64,000 nt of DNA from Strigamia acuminata (Eukaryota; Arthropoda; Chilopoda; Geophilomorpha; Linotaeniidae), in assembly GCA_949358305.1 (NCBI GenBank), contig OX442314.1, positions 44,958,581 to 45,022,580 on the forward strand, read 5' to 3'. Shown piece after piece: positions 20,972 to 33,941 of the stretch (the first letter of the stretch is position 1; the number at the start of each line of letters is the position of its first letter). A program made the translations under genes and the position numbers. A model generated the notes under the pieces. The model did not search any database. It was not told the origin of the DNA and saw only the letters and a program-made list of their open reading frames with translations.

Positions 20972-23900
20972 ATGGCGAACGGCGGCGGAAATTCAGCTCG
21001 AATCGAGGCGTTGGGAAAGGAAAACTTCGACACATGGAAGATCCAGATGGAAGCAATTTTGGATCAACGGGACCTACTCGTGCACGCGGAAGGTACGTCG
21101 AAACGACCAGAGACCATTGAAGGCAACGCGAAACGTATGAAGGAGATCGAGACGTGGGAGAAAAGTGATCGAACAGCCAAAAATGACATTTTGCTAAATA
21201 TAAAGCAATCTGAACTTCGAATGGCCAAAAATTGCAGCACCGCAAATGAATTGTGGAGGAAGTTGCATAGTGTGTACCAATCGAAAGGACCGGCAAGAAA
21301 AATCACGTTGTTAAAACGACTCGCGACACACAAGATGGCGGACGGAGAAAACGTGGAGAGTCACCTAAAAGAATTCTTCGAACTAGTAGACAAATTGCTA
21401 GACATGGATTTTAAAATGCCCGAAGATTTCACAACGATTCTACTGCTACTGAGTTTGCCAAATTCCTACGACAACTTTCGATGCGCAATAGAATCCCAAG
21501 ATAAATTGCCATCGCTGGAAGTTTTGGAGGGAAAGATCAAAGACGAGTCGATCGCCCGCGGAAAAGGGAAAGAAGACGTATCGGACGCCATGATGGCCAG
21601 AAAAACGTTCCAAAAACGTAAGCAACCAAAGAAATACGGCGACGAAAATTCGAATTCGACCGAGAAACCAGCTTTTAAATACAAGTGCCACGGTTGCGGA
21701 AAAATTGGCCACAAAATCGCCGATTGTCGAAGTAAAAGCAAGAAGGAAAGCGCATCAAGAGCCGAGAAATCCAAGTACGAATTATTTTTCTGCGAGCAAA
21801 TCGAGACAGCACTGATAAGCGAGACGTCACGACCGAAAAATTGGTGTTTGGACAGCGGCGCCAGCTCCCACATGTGCTCGAACGATTCAACATTTTCGAC
21901 GATCGAACTCCTGAAAAACCAGAAGCTGAATTTGGCCAGCAAGGCGAGCACGAATATCGACGGAAAAGGAACCGCGAAAATCATCGTCAAGACTGGGGAC
22001 GGAAATATGAAGTTGGATTTGGCAGAGACTCTTTTGGTACGAGATTTGAGAACGAATTTGATGTCAGTCGGGAAGATCACAGAACGGGGACACAAGGTGA
22101 TTTTCGATGATAAATCAGCAGAGGTGATAAATCCGAAGGGAGAAATCGTATTCACCGCCGAAAAAAGGAACGGATTGTACTACATCGTCGACGTGACCGA
22201 GGGTGCTGCGACTGCAGCGGAAATCGAAGTCGGAACCGGATCAAAACCTGCAAAACCCGCAAGTACGAAAATACAAGAATGGCACAAAAGACTTGGGCAC
22301 CTGAACGAGTCAAGTCTGAAAATACTAAACGAAAAGGCAAACGGAATTGACTTTGAAAAGGACGCAAAGCTGCCGACTTGTGAGACATGCATCGAGGGGA
22401 AGCACGCAAGTAAAAAGTTTCCCATTTCCGTGTCAAAAAGTGAAAAACTATTGGAGTTGGTGCACTCGGACGTATGCGGACCAATGCCAACGAAGTCCAT
22501 GAATGGATCGAGGTTTTTCGTGACGTTTACCGACGATAAATCGAGATGGTGCAAGGTGTACTTTTTGAAACATAAAAGTGAAGTTTTCGAGGCATTCAAG
22601 TCGTTTAAAACTTTTTGCGAGAAGGAAACTGGATGCGCGCTCAAGGTTTTACGATCGGACAACGGGAAAGAATATGTAAATAAGAGATTCGACGCATATT
22701 TACAAGAAAACGGCATAAAGCGCCAAACCAGCGTCGAACGAACCCCGGAACAAAATGGCGTCTCGGAAAGAATGAATAGAACTTTGATCGAGATGGCACG
22801 ATGCATGTTACTGCAAGCAAAATTGCCTAACTCATATTGGGCGGAAGCAATCAACACTGCATGCCACATCCGAAATAAATGCCCGACTAGAAGTTTGGAA
22901 AATGAAATCCCGCATCAAGTCTGGACCGGAAGAAAACCGAATGTCGACTATTTTCGAGTTTTTGGAAGCAGAGTCTTCGCGTTGGACAAGAAACCGAACA
23001 AGGGGAAGTTCGAACCGAAGTCAAAAGAATGTATTCTCATCGGATATTGGGACGGATCGAAGGCGTATCGCTTGTGGTCAAAAAGCGAAAACAAAATTAT
23101 AAAAAGTCGCGATGTGAAATTTGTCGAAAAATCGGAAAATGAAACGAATGAAGAATGTGAAGAAAACGATAATAACAATAATTTTAATGACATTCTCACC
23201 GATTGCAGAACAGATCAAATCGAGAATGGAACCGAAATTTCCGAGGACGAAGTCGAGAGCGCAGGCGAGAACGAGCCCGACAATGAGGACGAGAGAGAGA
23301 CGCAACACGAAGAAGCCGAACCTCGTCAGAATGAAAACGCGCAAATAATTCCACGACGATCCTCGAGAACGCCAAAACCTTACCCAAATCGAAATGGGGA
23401 CCCACCCAGAAAGAAATACACCAGAAAGAATCCGACAACAACTAATGAAGTTTTGGACGAAATTGCACAGATAGCAATTCTCGACGATCCAACGACAGCG
23501 GCCGAAGCTTTGAATGGAAACGACCCACAAGAATGGATGAAAGCGATGAAGGAAGAGTACGACGCTTTAATCGAAAACGAAACGTGGGAGGAGTGCGACC
23601 GACCAAAAAATAGAAACGTAATCGGATGTAGATGGGTCCTCCGCACGAAATTTGAAGCAGACGGGTCAATCGAACGCAGAAAGGCCAGACTGGTCGCCAA
23701 GGGATACGCACAGCAGCCAGGCATTGATTATTTTGAAACCTACGCGCCCGTCGCACGACCGGGATCAATTCGAATGATGATGGCAATCGCAGCCGAGTTG
23801 GGATTGACCGTACACCAAATGGACGCGATAACGGCATATTTGAACGGCGAAATCGAAGAGGAAATTTTTATGGAATTCCCCGAATATTTGGAATTTATTG

Positions 23901-24832
23901 CTGGAATAAAAATCAAGAAAGGAAAAGTCTGCCGGATGAAAAAGGCGTTATACGGATTGAAGCAGTCGGGTCGCCAGTGGTACAAAAAACTGGACGAGAA
24001 GTTGCAAAAGCACGGACTGAAGCCAACAAACGCAGACCCATGCGTGTATTACCAAACGAATGGAGAAGTCATCACGCTCGTCGCAATCTACGTGGATGAT
24101 TTTATCATCGCAACGAACTGCAAAAGAAACCTGGAGAAAATAAAATCGAACCTGAAGAGCGAGTTCAAAATGAAGGATTTAGGACAAATTCACTACTGTT
24201 TGGGAATCGAGTTTAAACAGGACGAAAAGACGAAATCAATCACGATGGCGCAGAAAAAATACGTTAAGGACATACTGAATCGTTTCGGAATGCAAGACTG
24301 CTCGAAAAACACAACTCCACTCGACGCAAATCAGAAATTGCAGAAAAACAAAAAAAAGGAGGATGGGACCGACGAAGAGCTACTGGATCCAGAGAAGTTC
24401 CCGTACCAAAGTTTAATCGGATCACTAATGTACCTCGCCGTTTGCACTCGACCCGATATTTCCTACACCGTCAGCGCATTAAGTCAATATAATACGTGTT
24501 TCACCGGAACTCATTGGACAGCAGCAAAACGCGTCCTAAGATATTTGAAGCACTCATCGAATCTCGGGCTAAAATTCGAAAAGACCGGAAAAGACTTAGT
24601 CGGCTACACGGATGCAGATTGGGGAGCAAACTTGGACGACCGTCGCTCGTACACCGGCTACTGCTTTAAACTCGCGAACGCGACAATATGCTGGGAAGCA
24701 AGAAAGCAGAAGACCGTCGCAACCTCGTCGACCGAAGCAGAATATATGGCGTTGGCCGACGCGTCAAAAGAAGCAATCTACTTGCGAAACTTCCTAGACG
24801 AAATTAAATACATCAACAAGAAGAATTTATAG
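20972..24832 (+). CDS. copia Gag-Pol polyprotein (copy 2)
   Basis: Predicted protein identical in all 1286 residues to the one at 8497-12357, with the same early TAG at 24830-24832. Zinc knuckle, protease LDSG, integrase, RT YVDD and RNase H motifs are all present. The displaced RNase H end is at 24825-25058. Confidence 0.93.
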   Translation: MANGGGNSARIEALGKENFDTWKIQMEAILDQRDLLVHAEGTSKRPETIEGNAKRMKEIETWEKSDRTAKNDILLNIKQSELRMAKNCSTANELWRKLHSVYQSKGPARKITLLKRLATHKMADGENVESHLKEFFELVDKLLDMDFKMPEDFTTILLLLSLPNSYDNFRCAIESQDKLPSLEVLEGKIKDESIARGKGKEDVSDAMMARKTFQKRKQPKKYGDENSNSTEKPAFKYKCHGCGKIGHKIADCRSKSKKESASRAEKSKYELFFCEQIETALISETSRPKNWCLDSGASSHMCSNDSTFSTIELLKNQKLNLASKASTNIDGKGTAKIIVKTGDGNMKLDLAETLLVRDLRTNLMSVGKITERGHKVIFDDKSAEVINPKGEIVFTAEKRNGLYYIVDVTEGAATAAEIEVGTGSKPAKPASTKIQEWHKRLGHLNESSLKILNEKANGIDFEKDAKLPTCETCIEGKHASKKFPISVSKSEKLLELVHSDVCGPMPTKSMNGSRFFVTFTDDKSRWCKVYFLKHKSEVFEAFKSFKTFCEKETGCALKVLRSDNGKEYVNKRFDAYLQENGIKRQTSVERTPEQNGVSERMNRTLIEMARCMLLQAKLPNSYWAEAINTACHIRNKCPTRSLENEIPHQVWTGRKPNVDYFRVFGSRVFALDKKPNKGKFEPKSKECILIGYWDGSKAYRLWSKSENKIIKSRDVKFVEKSENETNEECEENDNNNNFNDILTDCRTDQIENGTEISEDEVESAGENEPDNEDERETQHEEAEPRQNENAQIIPRRSSRTPKPYPNRNGDPPRKKYTRKNPTTTNEVLDEIAQIAILDDPTTAAEALNGNDPQEWMKAMKEEYDALIENETWEECDRPKNRNVIGCRWVLRTKFEADGSIERRKARLVAKGYAQQPGIDYFETYAPVARPGSIRMMMAIAAELGLTVHQMDAITAYLNGEIEEEIFMEFPEYLEFIAGIKIKKGKVCRMKKALYGLKQSGRQWYKKLDEKLQKHGLKPTNADPCVYYQTNGEVITLVAIYVDDFIIATNCKRNLEKIKSNLKSEFKMKDLGQIHYCLGIEFKQDEKTKSITMAQKKYVKDILNRFGMQDCSKNTTPLDANQKLQKNKKKEDGTDEELLDPEKFPYQSLIGSLMYLAVCTRPDISYTVSALSQYNTCFTGTHWTAAKRVLRYLKHSSNLGLKFEKTGKDLVGYTDADWGANLDDRRSYTGYCFKLANATICWEARKQKTVATSSTEAEYMALADASKEAIYLRNFLDEIKYINKKNL

Positions 24833-25058
24833 CGATAATCAGGGGGCACACAAATTGGTGCGAAACCCAATTTTTCATTCCAGGACCAAGCACATCGACA
24901 TTCGCCACCATTTCGTTCGAGAAACATGTGAGCGGGGAGATATCGACATAGAATTCCTGGAGAGTGAGAAGATGGTCGCCGATGTGTTGACCAAGGGGCT
25001 TTTTAAGCCAAAACACGAAGAATTGATCGCCCAATTTGGATTGAAGGAAATTGTTTAA
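24825..25058 (+). pseudogene. copia RNase H C-terminus, out of frame (copy 2)
   Basis: Identical to 12350-12583, including the one-base frame break. Confidence 0.8.
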
Positions 25059-25395
25059 GAAATATTGTTTTTAATATTTGAATTGTTTGTGAATGAATAC
25101 TTTAATTTTTTAAATGTCTGAATTGTTTAAGAAAAATGTTTTGAATTTTAAAATGTAGGAATATTGCCATTCAGGGGAAGTGTTGTTTATTGAATGTTGT
25201 ATTCCTGTCCGCCAGGTGTCTTTGTCACCTGTGCACCTGTCACTGACACTGACCAATCAGTGACCCGAATTGTATTTGGTGCTCCACGCACTTTTTAACA
25301 TCTGTTTAAGATTAAAACCATCACTGTTAATATTTTCACCTAACAACCACGCGTCTCCATTTTTATGCCTCCAACATATTAGAACAAAAACTACA

Positions 25396-25792
25396 GTTTG
25401 CCATCAACTATCGTGATGTGGACGAATCTCATTTTATTTTCGATGGAGTTTTCCGTACCGTTTCCGAGGTCATCCGTCAGATTTCGATTTACATCGAAAC
25501 TCGGATCTTGAATATTTTCGAAACTCGGATCTTGACTACCTTCGAAACTCGGATCTTGACTACCTTCGAAACTTGGATCTTGAATACCTTCGAAACTTGG
25601 ATCCTGATCATCTTCGTCGTCGTGTTCGACGTCACCGTCAACATCTGGAATTTGTTGATCGTGTTCTTCGACATTAGTACAGAAGAAATCGGCGTAATTT
25701 CCAAAATCAGCACCGACACCGATACGCGATTCTAATTGCAACATTGCGTACAATTCCTGTTCGTAAAGGGATAGGTTTCCAACAGCGTTCAT
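25396..25792 (-). pseudogene. 5' piece of acidic-repeat ORF (copy 2)
   Basis: Identical to 12921-13317, with ATG at 25792 and the five-unit 24 bp repeat at 25494-25613. The TATA and 22 bp repeats recur at 25839-25894. Confidence 0.55.
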
Positions 25793-27839
25793 GTTTGTGC
25801 TACAAGTACAAATGAACAATTGGTAGAAAGTAGCTGCATTTATACGACAATGGCGATACGTCTACAAGGCGTTGGCGATACGTTTACAAGGCGTTCTTCA
25901 TTTTATTTTATTTTTTGCGATTTGCGCCGCCATCTTGTTTATCTTGCAGAAAGGCTACTGTTTCGGTTTCCTTTTCTTCAGCAGCTGTATTCCTGCTAAA
26001 TACTTTGATTGTGGGTTAACTTCTATTAAATTCTATACTTTTTCGTTTCTGATGAGGTGATGAATAATTTATCTCCAAGACATGTGACGACAACACATCT
26101 TTTTTTTATATTTTTTTGCATTCTTCTTGGTTACAAGTCGCACAACTATCTCTCAGGCAAAGATGTATCATTTCAGCTGTTCATTTTTTGATCGCATGAT
26201 CCAGTCCATACACTTTTTAATATGTGCCACTGCTACTCTTGCATTTCGTTCACTAACACTTCTCCTCCTAGAAATTTTAAATTGTAAAAGGTTTTTGTAG
26301 ACAGAAATCTAGCCATAGGTTCATGATTCTAGTTAGCTATACTCATTCTATTAAAATTTGTTTTGTTAACAAACAGCAATAAATGCATATTAGAATACAT
26401 TTTTTTTTATTATAATATGTTACTGTTTTTCAGAAGTGGAGGGAGAATTTAGTTCAAGCCACAATAAAATAAATTAACTTTTAAAAATTTTTGAAATTCA
26501 TTGAAAATATTTTAATTTTAATTTCTTCTAGGGAAGTTTCACGAACGAAAAGGGTGATGAAGAAACCGCACCCATTCTTTACGTCATAATATCGCCAATA
26601 GCGACTAGGATGGATATAAACTTTGAGCAGATAGATTCATGTTGAGTAAGCTGTATGTCCTTCTAGGTGTCCGTAGGTAAAGTAAACCCTAAAGATTCGT
26701 TCTGTCTTAATTTTTTTTTCGAGATTATCCGTGATTTTCGTGTGTGATCCCCGTAGTCATTTTTACCAAGCACGGTACGAAGCGTGCTGATTTATGCCTA
26801 TCGTTTTCTTGATTCGAATTTAACTTTTCATTTAAAATTAACCCAGATTCTGAGACTTTAATACGAGGCAACGAGGTAAGGTTAGCGGACAACTCACACA
26901 ACCAACAAATTAATTTATAATTATTTAATTCTCTTATTTTTTCCTCCAGTGCTAATGCGTCACAATGGAGGACCGACCACAGAAAATTCCTTCAATTCAT
27001 CGCGGACAAAAGAAAGAAGAAAAAGTTTCCGAATTTATTTACAAGTTTCTTTAATTTACTATGCTTCTTTCTCGTTACTTCTATGTGTACTGTGGTTAGA
27101 TGTTTATTTTTATTTTTTTTAATTTAGTGCTTTCCATTCTCACCGCGAGTTAGCGCAGACGTGTAGGTCTGCAATACGTGAAACCAAGTGGCTGTTTTTT
27201 GTTGTCTTCACGCAGGTTTGTATCGCTTCAGTTTAGTAGGAGGTGTAAAATCCATCTCTCTACCTCCACGTGGTCACCCCTGGATAAGCTGATGACTTGA
27301 CAGGTCTCAGTGGAACCAGAAGAGAGCTCTGGTCATTTGCAAATTTATTTATTGCATTTTATATTTATGTTTGAACTTTTATTTTATTTATTTCATTATA
27401 TCCCCTTATGAATGACTTTGTAATGTAAGCCTGTATTCCTCTATGAATATGGCATTTACATGAGTTTATAATGTAAGCCCGCATTCTTCCTCCAACGAAT
27501 GTTGCATTTACATGTAATTTGTATTACCTGCATTATCACACGAGTATGGCATTTATTTTTCTCGTTATCTAAATTACGAAAAAAAAATTTTAGATCAAAT
27601 TCTACTCCACATTAATAATTAAAATCGGGTTATCTGTATTTGTGTTTTTATAAAAACAAACACCAAAAACACTCATAGAAGGCAGTTAGTGTGCTTTTGG
27701 CCTCTAGATTTGTCCTCATGACCACCTAAGAAATAATCCTAAGCTGATAACTGTTTGAAAGTCCTTCATTTGATTTTATGCAGCAAATTAGTTTTCAGTA
27801 GAAACAAGATCAGTCCTGTTTCAGATGAAAGCTTGTTAC

Positions 27840-27980
27840 GGTTTTATATTTGTATTGCAACATAAAATATTCAATTGCACATTTTGTGACATTTTTAAGA
27901 TCCATGTAAACATCGCTATCTGATTCTCGCAATGGACTGAGATCATATTGGTCTCGGCCGGATCCATCCTGTTTCCATGA
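27840..27980 (-). CDS. Candidate exon D1 (copy 2)
   Basis: Identical to 15365-15505. The paralogous D2 segment recurs at 30196-30638. Confidence 0.3.
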
Positions 27981-28845
27981 CTAAGCGGAATAAACCGAAA
28001 CATGTTTATTAGATGATATTTAATTGGTCTGAAACTAGAAAAAGAAGCAACAATGTTTGTACGTAGCAATCCATCTTTATCACGAAGGCGAGGACAAAAT
28101 ATTATTGAATTTTCAACGAACTTTTAGGGGTTTTTAGACCTAGCTAATAAAAACTTGAAAAACTTGAAACTTGCGATTCCAAATGACCCAACTCAAACAG
28201 TTAATGATTTCTAAACTACAAAATCCCATTGAAAGTTTGCTATATAAATATATAAATGTATATATCAGGAAACTCAAAATCTAAAAATTTTCAGGGATTT
28301 TTCCATGGCATTTAGAGCACCTGCACTTACAGAATAACACTATCGCGTTACGTTTCATCTTTACGGAAGGTGAAACATACCATAACACGTTTCCAAATGT
28401 AACAGTAGTATTTAGGTGCCACTTCAGATATTAACAAAGAATGCTGCTCATGGGCGGGTAAACGGAAGTTCTAATGTTTCTGCTATTATTGAACGGCGAA
28501 TCAAAGCCAAATTCATTAGAAAACGCCACAAAGTTGGATTGTTATAATCGGGCTCAGCTTGTAAAACCATCAATTGCGCTGTGTACTGCGGTGGACTCTT
28601 CAATCATACGAAGTAAAACTTCTTTCGTATTTTCCTCATTAAGAATAAAGAATTACGATAAAAAAATTTACCTGTTAATGCCAATTAATTGGACAGATAC
28701 AGGTTGCCGCCTCGACAGTGTTTCACTGAAATAGCTTGTCGAGGTCTGCACATTCAAGCAAGTTGAAAAAATTAGGAAACGTCTGGTTTGCTGATTCCGG
28801 ACAATCCCTGCTTTTTTTGGAAGAATGGTCAAAATAAGTGCCTAA

Positions 28846-29224
28846 GGGGCCGTCCATAAATTACGTAACGCTGATTTTACGATTTTTAGACCCCCTCCCC
28901 CCCCTTGTAACAAGGTCGTAACAAATGCACAAACCCCCCCTAGAATATTAATATTACGTAACAAAACTCACTACCCCCCCCCCAAAAAAAAAATTGATAC
29001 AAGCTTATACTACAAAATTTTACACAAATTTATAATTTTTTACAAAAATTTCAAAAAAATTTCAAAAATTTTCACAAAAATTTCAAAAAATTTTAAAAAT
29101 GTTAAAATAAATTTTGTTACGTAACATTATTAAGACCCCCCCCCCTCCCCGTCGTAACAATCCGTAACAAAATTTGAAACCCCCTCCCCCCCCTCCAGGC
29201 GTTACGTAATTTATGGACGGCCCC
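28846..29224. mobile_element. Harbinger-type MITE (copy 2)
   Basis: Identical to 16371-16749 with the same TAA flanks. Confidence 0.8.
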
Positions 29225-30195
29225 TAAGGTGGAAATGTAAAAAAAGGCTAATTTAAAAAAGACGCATGTAAAAGAAGCTGCAATTAAAAAGGCTGACCGG
29301 TATATCTTTGGCCAACTCGCACACAATATTTTTTTGGATTTGACTATAACGGTAGATCGAAATGCCAATTGACACCAATCAGTGTTTCCTCCAACCACTA
29401 AAAGAGAAGAAAATTAGAATATAAAAGTATAAAATTAAAATAACCTACCGATATGTGGCCTATAACAATTCTGCAGGAGCATTGGCTTATTGGCATCCAA
29501 AGATGTTGTTTCAACTAAAAATATTTCACAAGTGCAAACAAAATAATAATGGACATTTCGATGCCTTTTTCTTGCGTTCTCTCAGCCCATTGCACAGTCT
29601 GGAAGCACAGGGTTTGTCTTTGAAACGAGGGCTTCTCGCCAGGGAGGAATAGTGAATCCTTGATGTGTTGCTTGAGGTCTAGGTAGTGGGTGGCCATCTT
29701 TAGCTTGCATTAAGCGTGGATGTGGTTGGGTTCCACCTTTACCTCTCTGGCCGCTCTGTTTCTCATCGTGCGGCTCTTATTTGTTCTACGAATATTTCAA
29801 ATATGAAAAAGGAACATTTTTAAAATGAAACTCGTATACATATATTTACGGCGTAATATAAATAATTAAATTAAATAAGTACAATTCGAGAAATTTGAAG
29901 GTATTTAGCGAAAAACATACAGCTGAGAAACTAACAAGAACAACTCTATCACAAAAAAAATTGAAAAAATCTTTTGTTGTTAATTCGCCGAGTGCTCGGC
30001 ATATGCAGATCATCTTCAAACAATCCTAGTTGTGCACCTTTCTCTATGCTTAAATTGAAAATTTTGCACATAAAAAATAACAAGTATTAAAAAAAACATT
30101 TAAAAAAAATTGTAATTAACGGTACCTTATGCTTTGGACAGTTTTTATAGAGATTAGTTCGTTTAAGGGAAGAATTAGTCTGTCAATTTAGAGGC

Positions 30196-30638
30196 TTAGG
30201 TCAAGTCGGTCCATTGTTTCGTTGGGCAGCATTCGACAGGCGTGCGACGGCAATCCTGCCGAAATAACTTGTAGGAAGTTCCTCTGTAAAACAGTCTGGT
30301 TTTAGCACAATTGTAAATGCAGTCGATAAGATATTCAATTACAAGGTCATTCGTTATGTTCGGATTGGAGGTAGTATTTATACGTTTTCTCAACATACTG
30401 GCAAATCGCAATTGCACATTTCTCTTGCTCTTCAACTGCACATCCAAAAGTGTGTCATGAATTTGCTGGTTGCTGCCAATTTGTCAAGTCTAGTTGTATT
30501 GCACCATAATACATTCAATTGCTGATTTGGTGACATTTTTAATATCCATGAAAACATTGCTATCTGATTGTCTGTCGCTCTTGGACTTCTGTAATGACAG
30601 ATCAAATTTCTTCTTTCCTTTTCTTCCATCCCCTTTTC
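30196..30638 (-). CDS. Candidate exons D2 (copy 2)
   Basis: Identical to 17721-18163; the TAG after the KNVTKSAIE segment is at 30490-30492. Confidence 0.28.
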
Positions 30639-30835
30639 ATGAATAAGCAGTATAAACCAAAACATGTTTATTGGATGATGATTAATTGGTCTGACATTAT
30701 AGAAAAAGAAACAACAATGTTTCTACGCAGCAATACATCTTTATCTAGAAGGGAAGGACAAAATATTTATTTTTCAACGCAACTTTTAGCGGTTTTTAGA
30801 CCTAGCTAATATCCTAAACTACCTGATTGCAATGA

Positions 30836-31548
30836 AAGTCATTTTTTATTTACCATATGAATAGCTTTGAATTCCTCCAAACATTGCGTCATCGATAAAT
30901 TAGAAGCTGCAATAAAAAGTAGGCTAAAAAAAAGTGTTTGGAATATAAAATGACTTTATTAAAAGGGCTACAATTAAAAGCGCTAAATAATAAAAGGCTA
31001 ATTGTAAATCGCCGGTCTGGAAAAAAGCTGGCACAATAGCGCACCATATAATTAATATACCGTAATATAGTATAATAAATAAATAAATAAATAAATAAAT
31101 ATAAATAATTAAATTAAATACGTACAATTATAATGGTTTCATTTTCCCTACTTTTTCCTGATGATACAGACTACGTAAATAGCACATTTGCAAGTTTGCT
31201 GTACATTGCCTCCTCTGTATCCATTGTTGATTTTTTTCTTCTGAAAGGAAAAAAATTGAGGAGTGTGATCATTAGAATCCATTTCCTGCCTTAACGTATC
31301 AAAACTGATTTGGAGTCATACTCACAAATTAAAGGTCGATCAACAGGTTTTTATTTTCTCAAGTCTAACATAAAAAATGAGGTATTATTTAGTTTAGAAA
31401 ATGAGCTCTATTTAAACTTTTTTTTAGTGAAATCCTATCTGAAAATAAGCGGATTAATTTGGTGATAATCATCGGAATAAAAATGAAATGGTTATGGACA
31501 AAACTATAAAAAGTTCTCTTTGAGGCCACACATTAGTAGGCTACGCTA
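30836..31548. other. AT-rich intergenic DNA
   Basis: First unique sequence after the duplicated block. It has an AAAT/ATAA simple repeat at about 31075-31105 and no gene that I can support. Confidence 0.5.
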
Positions 31549-32282
31549 CTAATTTGCTTCATCCGCTCTGCCAAGGGAAATCAAATTTTTCCGGAAATTT
31601 GGGGCGTAAAACACGTTTTTCAACGTGATTTGACGATTACGGTTCTCATAGTAAGAGATAAGAGTCACATTACCCATCCCTTCTATCTTGGATTTTCCCT
31701 CACCTTGCTGAACACTATAATTTATTAAGGGCTTAAAATCTGTAAACCAACTCTTGTTAAAAGAAAAATGGTCTGTAGCCCCAGTGTCTATATACCACTG
31801 GGGGGTCCACATTACAGTGAGATACAAATGACAATGGTGGTACAAATAATTCCTCTTCCTGTGGTTGCCTGATGACCGCTGAATAAAGAGTCGGTGGCTC
31901 GTCCATTAATACCAGTTGAGTTAAATTTTCCTGTTGTGGTCGATTGTCTTTGCTTCTTCCTCGGGTTCCTCTTCTGGCTACTTGAGCTAGTGAGCCGGTA
32001 TGAGTTTGGACATTCGTGCGTTGTTTTTCTGGTTTTTAACAGTGGCAGAGTAGAAAAGATATATGCGCCGCTACAATTATAACAAACGCCCCTAGGCAAA
32101 TTCGAGGTACCTGCACCTCTCCCATGTTGGCAACCACTCTTGATGAAAAATGCACCAGCATTGTCCACGCTGAAGTGGGATACAGCTTGAAATAATGTAA
32201 TTGTAATCACTAGGTAAGATAATGGGAATTGGGGTCTAGTGACAAAATTCCAATCTTGATCTAGATAATTAAAAACGCACAC
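31549..32282 (-). pseudogene. Decayed copia gag-protease fragment
   Basis: On the minus strand, 31549-31845 encodes a copia-type aspartic protease with WYIDTGATDHF and the downstream ITLKNVFYAP and LISLGR motifs. Upstream, in a shifted frame (31812-32282), are remnants of the Gag end, including CYNC of a CCHC knuckle. No LTRs, integrase or RT remain. It is only distantly related to the intact copia elements here, since the protease sequence differs throughout. Confidence 0.75.
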
Positions 32283-33309
32283 AAAAAAGTTAAATCTTCA
32301 GATCTTACGGACCGAGTTTTGTCAACAATGGTTAATTGTCAATGTGCTGATGGATATTACCCATATTTTGTGATTTTCATTGTCCATGCTGCACCGTACT
32401 GTCAGTTTATCAAAAATTCGATTTCGGTTGTGGCGGATGTTGTCCACTTGTGGGTCTTGGGTGGTAGAAAAAGGGAGGTGAGTGTGGTTTCACCAATGCA
32501 TGCACTGATCTAACATACTACCTAGTAATGTAGTTGGTCAGTGGCGTCCTCAGAAGGGAGTAAGTGGAATATAATGACAAAATTAATCAATAAGGAATTC
32601 TAGAAGCTAAGGCATTATCGGTTTGTCAGTTATGGTGGTGTATTGCTTATGAATGGATTGAAAATTTGTTTTGCACCACATCCACAACCACACACGATTT
32701 TTAAGATGGTTTGCAATTGCAAATTTGCCAATTTCGGTTATAATTTGTGCCCAGAGACAGTCCTTCCGATCAACAGCAGTATCATGCAATGCAGAAATTT
32801 ATAAGTTATGATTATATGTGAATCTAGCAATTTGATTTGGGAATACTGCCAGAGATCAAAACTTTTGAAGGTTGAGGGAAGATACAAGGAAAAAACTAAC
32901 TGCTCTCTGAGAAATCCAATTATTTCCTGCTTGATTGGTAACAAAGGAAGCTTGGAAGAATGAAAGCACATATGACAAAGCATTATCACAATAGAAATCA
33001 ATAAAGAAAACTCTAAATAATAGCAAAAATCATCTTATTAGTATAAGCATAGTGCATGCAAGAAAAAGGCTTAAACTAGTCTTAATATGGAACATAGTAT
33101 TATCATAGTAAATTGAGAAATAAAACAGGAAATTGAGAATTAACAAACCAAGGGTACAATAATGACATTAAAATGAATAAACTTATCTGGTGGTCGTTCA
33201 TAACATACCGGGTATGCTCGACACCAATTCCCGTCCGATTTAATTATACAGCCCATCCCACTGGTAATATTTTTTAATTGTGGATCTGACTTCTAAAAAA
33301 AATTGGAAA

Positions 33310-33342
<33 letters not shown>

Positions 33343-33647
33343 ATGATAGAAAAAATGGAGAAAAACCTAACAAAAATGAAGAAACAAATTATAAAATTAA
33401 AAATACTTTTTAAACATTTTTTTCGTTAACATTTACTGATATTCCTTCATTGATTCGTTTAGCAAGTGTCGGTTCTTTTTACACCAAAACTTGTTGATAT
33501 ATCATCTATGTTCTAATTGCGTTTTATCATGTGACTCCACTGCTTATTTTCCACCTCAAAAATGTCATCCATGATGTTAATGCACCCATCAATGCCATCT
33601 ACTCTGTATTTCCTGGCGAATAGGTAAAATTATTAATAAAAAAATAT
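32283..33647. other. AT-rich intergenic DNA
   Basis: No supported gene. An A-rich low-complexity tract lies at about 33294-33372. Short minus-strand frames at 32607-33001 have no recognisable domain; some could be hAT debris because a hAT fragment follows. Confidence 0.4.
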
Positions 33648-33941
33648 CTAAAAGTAGTAAGTTATGATGAATGAAAAGTAATTTTTAGCATTTCTTGGTG
33701 ACAATTGGTTCCTATCTTTTTCATAAATTTGACCAGCTTCATTGAACATTAGTTCACTATAAACACTGCTAGCGGGTGCTGCTAAATAGCATCGTGCCAC
33801 TTTCCCAAGGTAGGGATAACTATTTAGATGCTGCTTCCACCAAATAAAAGGATCCTCAGTTCTTGAAATAAGATCAGTTGAGGCAAAAAAGTTTTCGATC
33901 TCTTGTGGGATGATGATGATTGCTGTATTAGTATCCATCAA
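33648..33941 (-). pseudogene. hAT transposase C-terminal (dimerisation) fragment
   Basis: The 97-residue frame contains the hAT family C-terminal signature: DPFIWWKQHL, then YPYLGKVARCYLAAPASSVYSE, then AGQIYEKDRNQLSP. Only this end is present. The DDE catalytic region and BED zinc finger that should lie upstream are absent in intact form, and no terminal inverted repeats are seen. It is a dead remnant. Confidence 0.8.

Larger units (their letters stand above)
20636..25395 (+). mobile_element. Ty1/copia retrotransposon (copy 2)
   Basis: Same 4,760 bp element as 8161-12920, with LTRs at 20636-20850 and 25181-25395, the same GTTTG target duplication (20631-20635, 25396-25400), primer site at 20851 and flanking ORF. 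The shared insertion site shows that this is a copy of the whole locus, not an independent transposition. Confidence 0.9.
18561..30835. repeat. 12,275 bp duplicated block, copy 2
   Basis: Identical by eye to 6086-18360 at a constant offset of 12,475. It starts inside the right arm of the Tc1 palindrome (its outer terminal repeat ends at 18739) and runs on without a break into unique sequence at 30836. Everything said for copy 1 applies; only one of the two is likely to exist in the genome. Confidence 0.85.

Noticed and set aside
18561-30835. A true recent segmental duplication
   Set aside because: Cannot be excluded, but exact identity including homopolymers, and boundaries that coincide with the N gap, fit an unmerged contig overlap better.
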